Shown: positions 9,201-16,882 of the stretch, piece by piece | Layout: the number at the start of each line of letters is the position of its first letter | How positions within the stretch are numbered: the first letter of the stretch is position 1 | Source: Dissophora ornata | Lineage: Eukaryota; Mortierellomycota; Mortierellomycetes; Mortierellales; Mortierellaceae | Assembly (NCBI GenBank): GCA_025201705.1 | Contig: MU617279.1 | Span: forward strand, 1 to 16,882 | DNA length: 16,882 nucleotides | Reading direction: 5' to 3' | Translations under genes and position numbers: made by a program | Notes under the pieces: generated by a model | Seen by the model: the letters and a program-made list of their open reading frames with translations, nothing else | The model's database searches: none | What the model was told of the DNA's origin: nothing

Positions 9201-11493
9201 ACATCATCGTCCTCCGCGCTAGTCTTCTTATTTGGTGACATGGATTTTTGGTCCACATCGGTAGTCCGGCCCTTATCTCGTGGGCGAGGCGTGGGTGACG
9301 AGAGTCCAGCCCGTTTCTGCTGCAAGGAGCTCGGGTCCTTTGAACTAATATCCAGGGACTTTTGCTTCGAGTGACCTGTCGATGACGCGTCGCGATCCTC
9401 CATCTTCTTTATCAACATCAATGCCTGCTTCATCTCCCGCGCCGACATCTCTTGGTTGCTGCGTTTTGACGGGGATCCCGGTCTTTCTGAGGTTGCTTGC
9501 TTACGCCGCCGATGGTCATCCGACTCTGAGTCCGAATCCATGTCCTGCTCTGTCCGAACGCTTCGCAGATGTGAGTGAGATTCGTGCCGCGCCTTTTTCG
9601 ATGGGCCATCGAGCTTTACAGCCTTGGGGGACTTGCGACGCGGGCTGCTCTCAGCAACGGAGAGCTCTTCGTCGCTGGTTTCCTGATCTGCAGACCGCTT
9701 TCCTTCAGATCGCTCCCGTTGGCCACCATACCGTTGCCGCAAACTCTCTGAGGTCGTCTTCTTTGGTCGACTCCCTTTCGTTACGGTGGAGGAATCATGC
9801 TCCCGTGCTCCTGATTCTGACACGCCATCCTTGAGCATCTGATGAAGCACGCAAGTCTCCTTATTTTCACATGCACAATCCGTTTGCGCCAGCAAGGTGG
9901 ATGCCACTAGATGTTTTGCCTTGCGGATCTCCTTTAGACCTTTCTTTGCAAAACTATCCTTGGCCTTTTCCATTGAGACCTTGGTCGACTGGAGTGCTGG
10001 ATGATCCCTGTTCCAATTCCAGTCCAATGTGATTTCTTGACCTTTTCCAATCGGAACCTTGGCAAAGAGACCAAGATGGACCGTTTGGTCCTGGACGCCT
10101 GGAACAACGATGCTTTTGACCTCTGTGTTTGGGGCACAGGATCTCCGGACGAACCTGGCATCATTTCCGCTCCTTCTTGCATCGACTACCAAATTCAGTT
10201 GCGGGTGGAAGAGGACGAACGGCTTAGGGGTGGCGAGAATGGAATACTGGTTGATGGGATCGGCTTTGTATGCTGACTTGAGTGACACTTCGCCCTTAAA
10301 CTCCAGCATGAACCTGCCAGCGCCGATATTGCTCTCAGCAAAGAGTCCATATTGCGGTACTGGCGAATGGGACGACCTTGAGGAGGACAAAATGTGTTTG
10401 ACAGTCGTTTTCATCAGAGGCTTTGCCAAGGACTCCCGTTCCATTGAAGCCACATTCGATGGGTCCGCATTCGGCAAGGGCTGTATTGCGGGAGGCTGTG
10501 AGCCCAGCGTTGATGGAGACAGGTCAGGGCTTTCTGGTATTGATGGTGTGGAGGTGTTACTGCCGGCGGTTGAGTTGGAGGCGACCAGTTCATGCAGTTT
10601 GACTCCTGACGTCAATGACAGCGATCGCTTCCTGGATTGGGCTTGTCTGAACTGGGTAATGACCTGCCGAAAGAGTTCTTGGACAGCCTTTGAAGTGACA
10701 ATGTTGGTTTCGATGGGTGAAAACTCAAATTGGTACGCATCCTGGGCATCCTCTTGACTATCGCTGTCCATATCTAGGTCGTCGTCTTCGTTGGTGACTG
10801 AAGATACTCGGGAATTCGTTGATGGACCGGCAGATTTGTGTTTGCTGGAAGAGTGATGCTGATGTGTGGAAGGTGTCCCAGTGTTGGAGTTTGAGTGCTG
10901 CGGCGCTTGCTTGTTCCCACCGCCACTCTTGATCTTTTTCACGTTCATGTCCACGGGGTTCGAGCTAGCCTTGCTTTGATAGCCATTGCTGGCTCCGATG
11001 GCGGCTGTGTTCTGGTGCGTGCCATTTTCTTTGGGGAGAGATGGTGCTGAACTAGATGCTGCGCTTTGTTCTGAAAGACCGCCGCTGGTCGAGCCAAACT
11101 GCTTCCGAGGTCTCCCCACGCTTGACTTTCTGCGCGAGGGAGACTTTTCCCTCTTGCGCTCCAAGGTTCCATTCCGCCTCCGTTGGATCTCGTTAGCCCT
11201 CTTCCTGTCTACTGGCCGTGGGCTACAGAGTTCGCAGAGGTACTTGTCTGGCACGTTGGACTGGACGATCCCGACGCAGACCGCATGCTGCCAGACAAGG
11301 CATCGTTCGCATTGGATGGTGAATCCGTCGTCGTCGGTAAAGTTGCAAATGCATCGAATGATGCCCGCGTCCTCATCGTCTTCTTCGTTTTCGCCCGAGT
11401 CCTCGTCCTCGTCTGCGATGCTGTTATTGCTGTTAATGGCGTTGTTGTTGGAGTTGGCACTATGGTTGATATTGACGTTGCTATTGTTGTTGC

Positions 11494-11527
<34 letters not shown>

Positions 11528-11626
11528 GATGTTACTGCTATTATTATTTGCCAGCCGATTGATGACTTTGTTTGCGAGGTTGGCGATGGATGGCGATGGA
11601 GCCGTTGAGCCCAGTTTGGCCGACAT
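6266..11626 (-). CDS. SET3: SET3/KMT2E-type PHD finger and SET domain chromatin protein (complete, 2 coding exons)
   Basis: Exons 11626-9079 and 8979-6266 give 1,753 aa. An Asn-rich N-terminus (residues 27-68) precedes a C4HC3 PHD finger (C92, C94, C106, C109, H114, C117, C131, C134) with the VWQH tryptophan expected for methyl-lysine reading. It is followed by PRPVDRKRANEIQRRR, typical of Set3/KMT2E proteins. A SET domain spans about 408-540, then a DCACENKETC post-SET-like stretch. The core motif reads RFVRRSCAPN instead of RFxNHSCxPN and the last motif EITLDWNW lacks the usual Tyr, so it is probably not a methyltransferase. This matches yeast Set3 and animal KMT2E. The long remainder is disordered, with a charged helix (KKVWKMIYLKQ and following), two KLS-type Tyr motifs, RD/RE repeats and a Gly-rich tail. 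Known relatives scaffold HDAC complexes at H3K4-methylated genes. Confidence 0.92.
8980..9078 (-). other. 99-nt in-frame, stop-free intron of SET3
   Basis: The minus strand shows donor GTAACA at 9078, an ACTAATAG branch-like site, a TTTTCTCT pyrimidine tract and a CCCATAG acceptor ending at 8980. The length is divisible by three with no stop, so the frame is open whether or not it is spliced. The encoded 33 residues (rich in Phe, Ile and Leu) contrast with the polar sequence around them, which supports intron rather than exon. Confidence 0.8.
11494..11528 (-). repeat. (AAC)n trinucleotide repeat encoding poly-Asn in SET3
   Basis: The plus strand shows about twelve TTG/GTT units, read as AAC codons on the SET3 strand, giving the poly-Asn run near residues 34-44. 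Expected to vary in length between strains. Confidence 0.9.
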
Positions 11627-11873
11627 TTTGGTTTGTTTGTATGCTGTTGTGGTGGAATTCTTGATGACTGCTGGTGGTGGTGCTGTTGAGATTGAATGAC
11701 AAGGCTTGTCGCTATGATGGCGGACGAATGCCTCGTGGAGTGGAGATCGGATAGACTGGAGAGCTCCTTCTTTAGAGTAGTGTTGATCGCTTCGGATTCA
11801 TTGTACAGACATGCGGCAGCAGAGTCTATATGGATCAGAAGAGTGGATTGCAAAGTGGACGTTAGATTTAAAA

Positions 11874-12519
11874 CTACATGGCATGAAAGGCATGAATGCA
11901 GTGCAGCAAACAGCGAGCAGGTTAGTACTACGCACCTTTTCTGTTTTGTCGTGAGGTGGTCGAGGAGGACGAAGTAGGGAAGGGGGAGAGGGGGCGTGTC
12001 TGAGACCGAAACTGCGAGAAAAAAAACAATGAAAAAAACGAGGATGTTAGTAGTCTGGGGTAGACATGCATCCAGTGGTGATGGCGAGATGGGAATGGGG
12101 AACGAGCAGATGAGAATTTCGTCATCAGTAATCGTCCACGATGAAGCGATCGCCCAACGAGAAATACAACACAGAAAAGACGCCTGCCCCCCTCCCCCCT
12201 TGCAAACAAAAAGCCAGAGAGCACCAATATTTGACAAAAAAAAACAAGAGAGCACCGCGGTCTCTTCAACAGACATCAGAGCAGAAGGACAGAGCAAAGA
12301 CGGCGCAAATGAACATTGCTGCCGAACGATTGGGGGATGCAGGGTGCCATCGAGCCATGGTGCATTCTCGCAGCAATGTTGATGTTTTCTGGTGTTTGCG
12401 CAGGGGGAACGGGCATGCGACGATCGCCAACAGTCCATGGTAATGACAATTGTTGATGTTTTTGACAGACGGGCTGACAACAGACCATCGCTGTGATTAA
12501 TAGATTAATTAAAACTTAC
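11874..12519 (-). other. Candidate 5'-UTR intron of SET3
   Basis: On the minus strand a GTAAGT donor (12519-12514), a perfect TACTAAC branch consensus (11927-11921) and an ATGTAG acceptor ending at 11874 line up in order, giving a 646-nt intron that ends 247 nt before the SET3 ATG. There is no coding constraint to confirm it; transcript data are needed. Confidence 0.5.
12312..12380. repeat. Inverted repeat with 11-bp perfect arms and nested inner stems
   Basis: AACATTGCTGC at 12312-12322 is the exact reverse complement of 12370-12380. Inside lie the ATGCA/TGCAT (12337-12341, 12361-12365) and CCAT/ATGG (12347-12350, 12357-12360) pairings. RNA from either strand could fold into an imperfect 69-nt hairpin. 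It falls within the candidate SET3 5'-UTR intron. Confidence 0.55.
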
Positions 12520-12650
12520 AAGAATGGATTGAAATGAGCAAAGCGATCAAGAGGGGGCGTGAGTCATGAACCGATGAGTGTTATGAATGGAGGAGTTGAA
12601 GGATCTGCAGGCGTAATTGTTATGGGAGATGTGGAGATTGATGGAAATGT

Positions 12651-12706
12651 GGATGGGCGGATGAATGGATGAATGGATGAATGGATGTATGGATGGATGG
12701 ATGGAG
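12651..12706. repeat. ATGG/GAATGGAT tandem repeat
   Basis: Imperfect tandem units of ATGGATGA and ATGG on the plus strand, running almost up to the long A tract. Confidence 0.85.
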
Positions 12707-12733
12707 GAAACAATACAAGGCTGTTGAAAAAAG

Positions 12734-12770
<37 letters not shown>

Positions 12771-12771
12771 G

Positions 12772-12799
<28 letters not shown>
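12734..12799. repeat. Bipartite poly(A) tract: 34 A, GGGG, 28 A
   Basis: A very long homopolymer on the plus strand interrupted only by four Gs. It reads as poly(T) with CCCC on the SET3 strand. Such poly(dA:dT) tracts disfavour nucleosomes. Exact length should be treated with caution because assemblers and polymerases slip on such runs. Confidence 0.85.
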
Positions 12800-12802
<3 letters not shown>

Positions 12803-13260
12803 ACCGCGGTGGCAGTTGTCTTTTGTCATCGTCCATCGTTTCCTTGTGTCGTTTGTTCGTCTTTACGCACTTGACGAGAAGGGGGCAAAGAGGCACAGAC
12901 GAGAGTTGAGCCATGCAGGCGAGGATGCAGAGTGCAGAGCGAGTCAGAGATGGGAAAGGAGTTGAAAGGGGGTCAGGAAAAGGGAACAATAGCAGTCGAC
13001 AGACACACAGACACGCCCCCGATGCACATGGAGAGAGAGAGTCGCATAACAAGGACCGGAACGAGAGACAACTGAAGGCTGAGGTGCACGACAACGCCGA
13101 TGCGTCCCCGGAGTGGCAAGAGAGAGGCATCTCGCATGACCCACCTGCTTACATCATGTAATCAGGCTGACATGCACACAATTGCCGCCTGTCCGAATAA
13201 ACAGCTGCGAGTCTGTTCAGAAGCTATACACGTGACACCGATCCCTATTTTCATGAGCTT

Positions 13261-13303
13261 GTGTTGTGTTGTGTGTGTGTCTGTGTGTGTGTGTGTGTGT
13301 GTG
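13261..13303. repeat. GT dinucleotide microsatellite
   Basis: GTGTT units followed by a (GT)n run with a single C interruption, about 305 nt upstream of the co-chaperone ATG. It is a potential Z-DNA former. Confidence 0.85.
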
Positions 13304-13607
13304 AATGATTTTTTATTTTTTTTTATCACGACCAGTTCCTGACGACAATCCGCACCCGCCATCAATCCTTTTCTCCCTTCTTACTTCTGTACACTCTCCG
13401 AACTGCCTTTCCGCACTCCCCCCCCTTTTCCTATTTATCCTCGGTCTTGATTTTGTCTTGTTGCTTCCTTGCCTTCCCTGCCTTCTCTGCAACCCTCGTA
13501 GACACATATACTCTACGCTCTCTGCCTGCTCTTGTCGCCTTTTGGGAGAGACTGCTTCAACACAAAAACAACAACAACAACATAAAGCACAGCGAAAAAA
13601 AAGCAAC

Positions 13608-15464
13608 ATGGGTCCTACCATTATCGAGTCCAGGAAGCCCCAGTACCTGACTGCAGAATGCATCAGCTGCAACACCCCCGTCGAGTTTCTGATGCCAAAA
13701 ACCACAGGAGAGGTTATCTACATTGAGTGCTTCTCTTGCAAGCAGGTTCTCAGTATCGACATTCAGTATCCTCAGAAGGGCGGTTCTGCCTCCGCCACCG
13801 CTGGCACAGGCACACCCAATAGCAACAACAAGAAGGACGCCCCTTCTTCTAAACCAAAGAGGACTGGCGCAGGCAGTGGTAAGCCTGACTCACCTTCATT
13901 CAAATACGCACTGTCCCCCCTCCGTAGATACTCTGTCGACAGACCGTTAAAAGGTGATGCACTAGAATTGGGATTAACATATTCTAATCCATTCCAATCC
14001 ATTCCATGTAGATGCTAGCCCTCTCGAAACCGAGCTGTATGATATTCTGGGGGTGCCCGTTGATGCCACTGCTACTCAAATCAAGAAGAACTACAGGGCC
14101 CTTGCGCTTCAGAACCACCCAGACAAGAATCCAGACCCCGAAGCACATGCCAAGGTAAAAATATAGACTTTTTACTTCTTCATCCTCTCGTACACCGGGA
14201 CACAATCTGAGCGACATTGAGAAGAAGCGTCAACGATTCTCGTGGCTAGCACATATGCTAGATCAGGATCATGGAACAAAAGATATCAAAGCTCGGCTAA
14301 TGACAAGACCTTCCGCAAGACCTCTCACTAAACAAACACCTCTGTCCCTTTCATCCCTCCTCCATCTGATATAATAGTTCCAAAAGATCTCGGAAGCATA
14401 TCAAGTCTTGTCGGACCCAAAGCTGCGGTCCGACTACAACCAATACGGTCATAACAAGGACGTGTCCCCGGAAGGAGGCTTCGGTATGTAGACAGTGAAA
14501 TGATGACGCGTTCAAGAGATCTTTTTAAAATGATATTTGGTGACGAGTCAATGCTAACTTGCGAATTCAACTCGGCTGGTCATAGTGAACCCGGAGGCGT
14601 TCTTCAAGTCACAGTTTGGAGGGGATCGCTTTGTCGACATTATTGGAGAGATCTCGATCGGAAGAGACATGCGGGATGCCCTGAATGAGCCCGAGGATGA
14701 GGAAGCTGCAAACATGACGCCCGAGGAAAAGGCGAAGCGGGAGGCATCTATAACCGAGACCAAAGATAAGGCCCGGGACGACGCCCGCCAGGCCAGGGTC
14801 GATAAGCTCGTCAAGAACCTAGTGCACAAGCTCAGTATTTACACAGAGGGGCCCTGCGACTATAACGCGGCCAAGTCTTATCAAGAAATAATCCGTTTAG
14901 AGGCCGAGGAACTAAAGGGCGAGAGCTATGGTGTCGAGCTCTTGCACGCGATCGGGTTTACCTACACGTTGAAGGCCAAGCAGTACCTTGGCAAGAACGA
15001 GATGCTAGGCTTGGGCAGCTGGTTCCATGGTGTCCGGGAGAAGGGTCATATTTTGACCGAGACTGTATCGACTCTCCGCGCTGCCATGGATCTGCAACAG
15101 AGCTTTTCACAGCTGCAAGAGGCCGAGAAGGAAGAGATGGACGAGGCCGCCAAGAAGGCTCTTGAGGAGGCAGCTGCGTCAAAAGGACTCCGTGCTCTTT
15201 GGAAGGGGTCCAAGCTGGAGGTTGAAGGTAAACACAAAGTGCTGAGATCTAAACATCTGAATAGACAGATTTGGATGTGAGTTATTAAGATCTGCCGTTT
15301 TGTTTATTAACTGCAACCCCCTAGGCGTCCTGCGCGATGTCTGCGACAAGGTGTTGGGTGACCCCAATGTGCCCAAAGCGACTCAACTGAAGCGCGCCAG
15401 TGCACTCAAGATCATTGGAGCTGTGTTTGAGGGGGTGAAGCCCGAAAAGCCAACGACCCCCTAG
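13608..15464 (+). CDS. J-domain / DnaJ-X co-chaperone, CAJ1/DJP1 type, with N-terminal zinc ribbon (complete, 5 exons)
   Basis: Exons 13608-13878, 14012-14154, 14378-14483, 14586-15227 and 15325-15464 give 433 aa; yeast Djp1 is about 432 and Caj1 about 391. The J domain (about residues 97-165) starts [10 protein letters not shown] and carries the HPD triad at 126-128 and [13 protein letters not shown], so it should stimulate an Hsp70 ATPase. From about residue 170 a DnaJ-X region follows: [16 protein letters not shown], then [16 protein letters not shown], and [15 protein letters not shown]. The C-terminus after the last splice is [12 protein letters not shown]. Before the J domain lie CISC (18-21) and CFSC (41-44), spaced as in a zinc ribbon, and a Ser/Gly/Lys linker. 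Yeast relatives act in peroxisomal import (Djp1) or at membranes. The ATG context is CAACATGG; the frame is open upstream to 13305, so a longer form cannot be excluded. Confidence 0.93.
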
Positions 15465-15483
15465 GGGAATGAATGGCAGGAGG

Positions 15484-15486
<3 letters not shown>

Positions 15487-15528
<42 letters not shown>
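15487..15528. repeat. (GA)21 microsatellite
   Basis: Twenty-one uninterrupted GA units, starting 23 nt after the co-chaperone stop codon, hence within its 3'-UTR if the downstream AATAAA is used. Confidence 0.92.
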
Positions 15529-15532
<4 letters not shown>

Positions 15533-15538
15533 GGATGA

Positions 15539-15575
15539 GTCTCATCTCATCATCTCATAATCTCATAATCTCATA
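15539..15575. repeat. CTCAT/ATCTCATA short tandem repeat
   Basis: Five to six copies of a TCTCAT core with 0-3 nt spacers follow directly after the GA run. These are partly complementary to it in RNA. Confidence 0.8.
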
Positions 15576-15639
15576 GATATCCATCCACGGAGCATGATTG
15601 AGCGGCGTCTGTAAGTGGAAGCAGCATGCAAATTATACA

Positions 15640-15645
15640 AATAAA
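15640..15645 (+). terminator. Candidate poly(A) signal of the co-chaperone gene
   Basis: AATAAA lies 176 nt downstream of the TAG at 15462-15464 and is the first perfect hexamer after the stop. Confidence 0.5.
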
Positions 15646-16084
15646 AAGGAAATTGAACGAGGCTCTGCTATTAAGCATGTTGTTTGAAGCCCTGTGCCAC
15701 GCCATGCGGCGCCATGCCATGCCATGTGGCATCTGTACGGCTCACTTTTGTTGTTTGTTGTCCCCAATGTATTTCATAAACATATTTTGTCTTCTCTCTC
15801 AACACACCTGGGACCACGTCACTTTTGTTCCTTGAATCGATGGCCATTGGGTGCTTGCCGGAATCCCCTTCCCTCTTCTCTCTCTCCCTCCCTCTCTCTC
15901 CCTCTCTGCTTGTCTTCTCCTCCTCCTCTCCCTGCATCATCCACCGTCGGTCCTGGTGCTTTCTCCTTGGAGTAGCCCGTCGCTCACTCGCCCCGCTCTG
16001 TGATTCTCCTCGCCTCATCCACGCTCTGCCTCCTTCTCCGTCACACTTCCGGTCCCCCCGGCACTCCATCCGGCCCCGCTCGCC

Positions 16085-16794
16085 ATGAATGCCCTCATTG
16101 CACTTGCAGTCTGGTGCCAGCCCCATGGGCCGGCTACGGTCCTCATCACCCAGCATCGACGGCCCAATGGCTCCTCTTATTCCGCTCTGCGCAACGGGAG
16201 CTCGTCCAACAAGGACAGCGCTGCAAACAATATGAGCAGTATCAATACGAACACCAGCAGCAAGGATACCATTCCGAATACCAACCCCAATACCAACAGC
16301 AACGATACCCCCTCTTCTGAGCCCCCAAACAAACCCTCTGTCCAGCACGGATCCACACACTCCGACGACCCTGCCTCGACTGCACCACCCTCAAAAGCCT
16401 CCCCCCCCAACTCGACCTCCCACCCCTCTCTAGATACACAAACAGCGGCAGCCACTACGACAGCAATACCGGCAACGACAACAACGGTAACCTCCTCCTC
16501 CTCCTCGTCCTCGCCCTCGTCCTCCTCCAACACTCCCTCACTAGAGTCAAAAAGGTCGAGGCGTTCTTTACACCAACCATCGCCTAGCGAGCCGTGTCCA
16601 AGTCCCATGGGTCGCCCTGCGTCAGCACACCCAACACTCAACAGCAACTCGTGCGAATGTCAGTTCAGTGTTCCTAGCGGAGAAAATTCGATCCATTCGG
16701 TCGATCCAATCAACAATGAACTGTCTTACATTAGTCAGCCGGTGCCTGTCGATACCAGTCTTTTCGCACCCATCCGCGTGGCCTGCATTCGAGC
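16085..16794 (+). CDS. FLCN: Folliculin / Lst7 homologue, first exon only (partial, runs off the window)
   Basis: The ATG at 16085 opens MNALIALAVWCQPHGPATVL, matching the folliculin N-terminus (MNA, ALxxxCxxHGP). About 150 residues of Ser/Thr/Asn/Pro low complexity follow. Then a second family block begins with CEC (from residue 190) and continues YISQPVPVDTSLFAPIRVACIR, corresponding to folliculin's YISxxxPxxxxLFxxVRxACVR segment. Exon 1 ends after GC at 16794, before a GTACGT donor; the rest, including the longin core and DENN modules, lies beyond the window. Folliculin/Lst7 works with FNIP/Lst4 at the lysosome or vacuole as a GTPase activator for RagC/Gtr2, tuning TORC1 to amino acids. 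Identity rests on the two short blocks and their spacing. The antisense open frame across the same region is a mirror of the low-complexity codons. Confidence 0.85.
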
Positions 16795-16882
16795 GTACGT
16801 TCTAGACAGTCATTGGACCTGCTGGGGGAGGCTGTTCGTTACAGCCAGGCACAGCCACTAACCTATTCCTGGCCCTTTTTTT
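16795..16882 (+). other. FLCN intron 1, acceptor beyond the window
   Basis: It starts with donor GTACGT at 16795, contains a CACTAAC branch-like site at 16856-16862 and a pyrimidine tract ending in Ts at the window end. The acceptor should therefore lie within a few tens of bases outside the window. Confidence 0.7.

Larger units (their letters stand above)
11627..13607. promoter_or_regulatory. Divergent SET3 / J-protein intergenic region
   Basis: This 1,981-bp region separates divergent genes and holds both promoters and 5'-UTRs. Left part: a candidate SET3 5'-UTR intron (11874-12519). Middle: an ATGG-type tandem repeat (12651-12706) and a 34+28 A tract (12734-12799). Right: a GT microsatellite (13261-13303) and a pyrimidine-rich leader (about 13350-13560) before the co-chaperone ATG. 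Several open frames of 66-128 aa occur, but they are biased by the repeats, overlap each other on both strands and show no recognisable motif, so none is annotated as a gene. Confidence 0.55.
15465..16084. promoter_or_regulatory. Co-chaperone 3' flank and FLCN promoter/leader
   Basis: This 620-bp spacer between tandem plus-strand genes holds, in order, a (GA)21 run (15487-15528), CTCAT repeats (15539-15575), an AATAAA (15640-15645), clustered GCCATG units ending in the palindrome ATGCCATGTGGCAT (15719-15732), and a CT-rich stretch (about 15864-15945) probably in the FLCN core promoter or 5'-UTR. No convincing coding segment is seen. Confidence 0.5.

Noticed and set aside
11209..12480. 423-aa minus-strand open frame overlapping the SET3 N-terminus and leader
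   Set aside because: It is out of frame with the PHD-encoding sequence, rich in Thr/Ser from the shifted AAC repeat, and carries no recognisable domain. A shadow plus leader sequence.
12734..12799. Poly(A) tract as the tail of a retroposed SINE/LINE or processed gene copy
   Set aside because: No target-site duplication, no internal promoter boxes and no recognisable gene body upstream; it is preceded by a simple tandem repeat.
12801..13130. 109-aa Cys/Ser/Leu-rich minus-strand frame and the 82-aa plus-strand frame opposite it
   Set aside because: Both lie in promoter sequence, overlap each other on opposite strands and have no motif or plausible neighbours.
14246..14261. Small perfect hairpin CTAGCA-CATA-TGCTAG in intron 2 of the J-protein gene
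   Set aside because: A 6-bp stem with a 4-nt loop is expected by chance at this scale and has no supporting context.
16177..16647. 156-aa antisense frame with Glu and Val runs opposite FLCN exon 1
   Set aside because: Mirror of Ser/Thr/Asn codon repeats; the plus strand has the folliculin blocks.
1..16882. Secondary-metabolite cluster, defence system or other dedicated gene system
   Set aside because: All seven recognisable genes are conserved housekeeping or regulatory eukaryotic genes with independent promoters; no backbone biosynthetic enzymes, NLR-like proteins, transposases or toxins are seen.

Overview
The window reads as nuclear DNA of a filamentous or early-diverging fungus. Genes are intron-dense: 18 coding introns are inferred, mostly 93-223 nt, with GTAAGT-type donors, CTAAT/TACTAAC-type branch sites and AG acceptors. 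All recognisable products are conserved eukaryotic proteins. Long Asn, Ser and Gly low-complexity runs and frequent poly(A/T), GA and GT microsatellites would fit a Mortierella-like Mucoromycota genome. That lineage call is an inference, not a demonstration. There are no bacterial-style operons, and I see no rRNA, tRNA, CRISPR array or mobile element.

Layout, left to right. (1) 15-1245, minus: PNO1/DIM2, pre-40S ribosome assembly factor, five exons. (2) 1803-2488, plus: guanylate kinase, two exons, head-to-head with PNO1 across 557 bp. (3) 2717-4105, plus: TIP41, regulator of PP2A-type phosphatases in TOR signalling, five exons. (4) 4218-5808, minus: CDC123, eIF2 assembly chaperone, five exons, tail-to-tail with TIP41 across only 112 bp. 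(5) 6266-11626, minus: a very long SET3/KMT2E-type PHD-SET protein, the presumed scaffold of a Set3C-like histone deacetylase complex, with one 99-nt intron and a probable 5'-UTR intron. (6) 13608-15464, plus: a J-domain/DnaJ-X co-chaperone of the CAJ1/DJP1 type with an extra N-terminal CxxC...CxxC zinc-ribbon-like module, five exons. (7) 16085-16794 and beyond, plus: first exon of a folliculin (FLCN/LST7) homologue cut by the window end.

Functionally the stretch is dominated by growth control and translation: ribosome assembly (PNO1), eIF2 assembly (CDC123), nucleotide supply (GUK1), and two genes of the TORC1 nutrient axis (TIP41, FLCN). SET3 and the co-chaperone are general regulators. I do not see a cryptic or clearly undescribed multi-gene system. 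The items most worth a second look are a 3n stop-free intron in SET3, a degenerate SET active site plus a duplicated short Leu-Ser-x-x-x-Tyr motif in the same protein, an unusual G-rich tract in TIP41 intron 1, an (ATT)n tract abutting the last TIP41 acceptor, and the long structured or repetitive divergent promoter region between SET3 and the co-chaperone.
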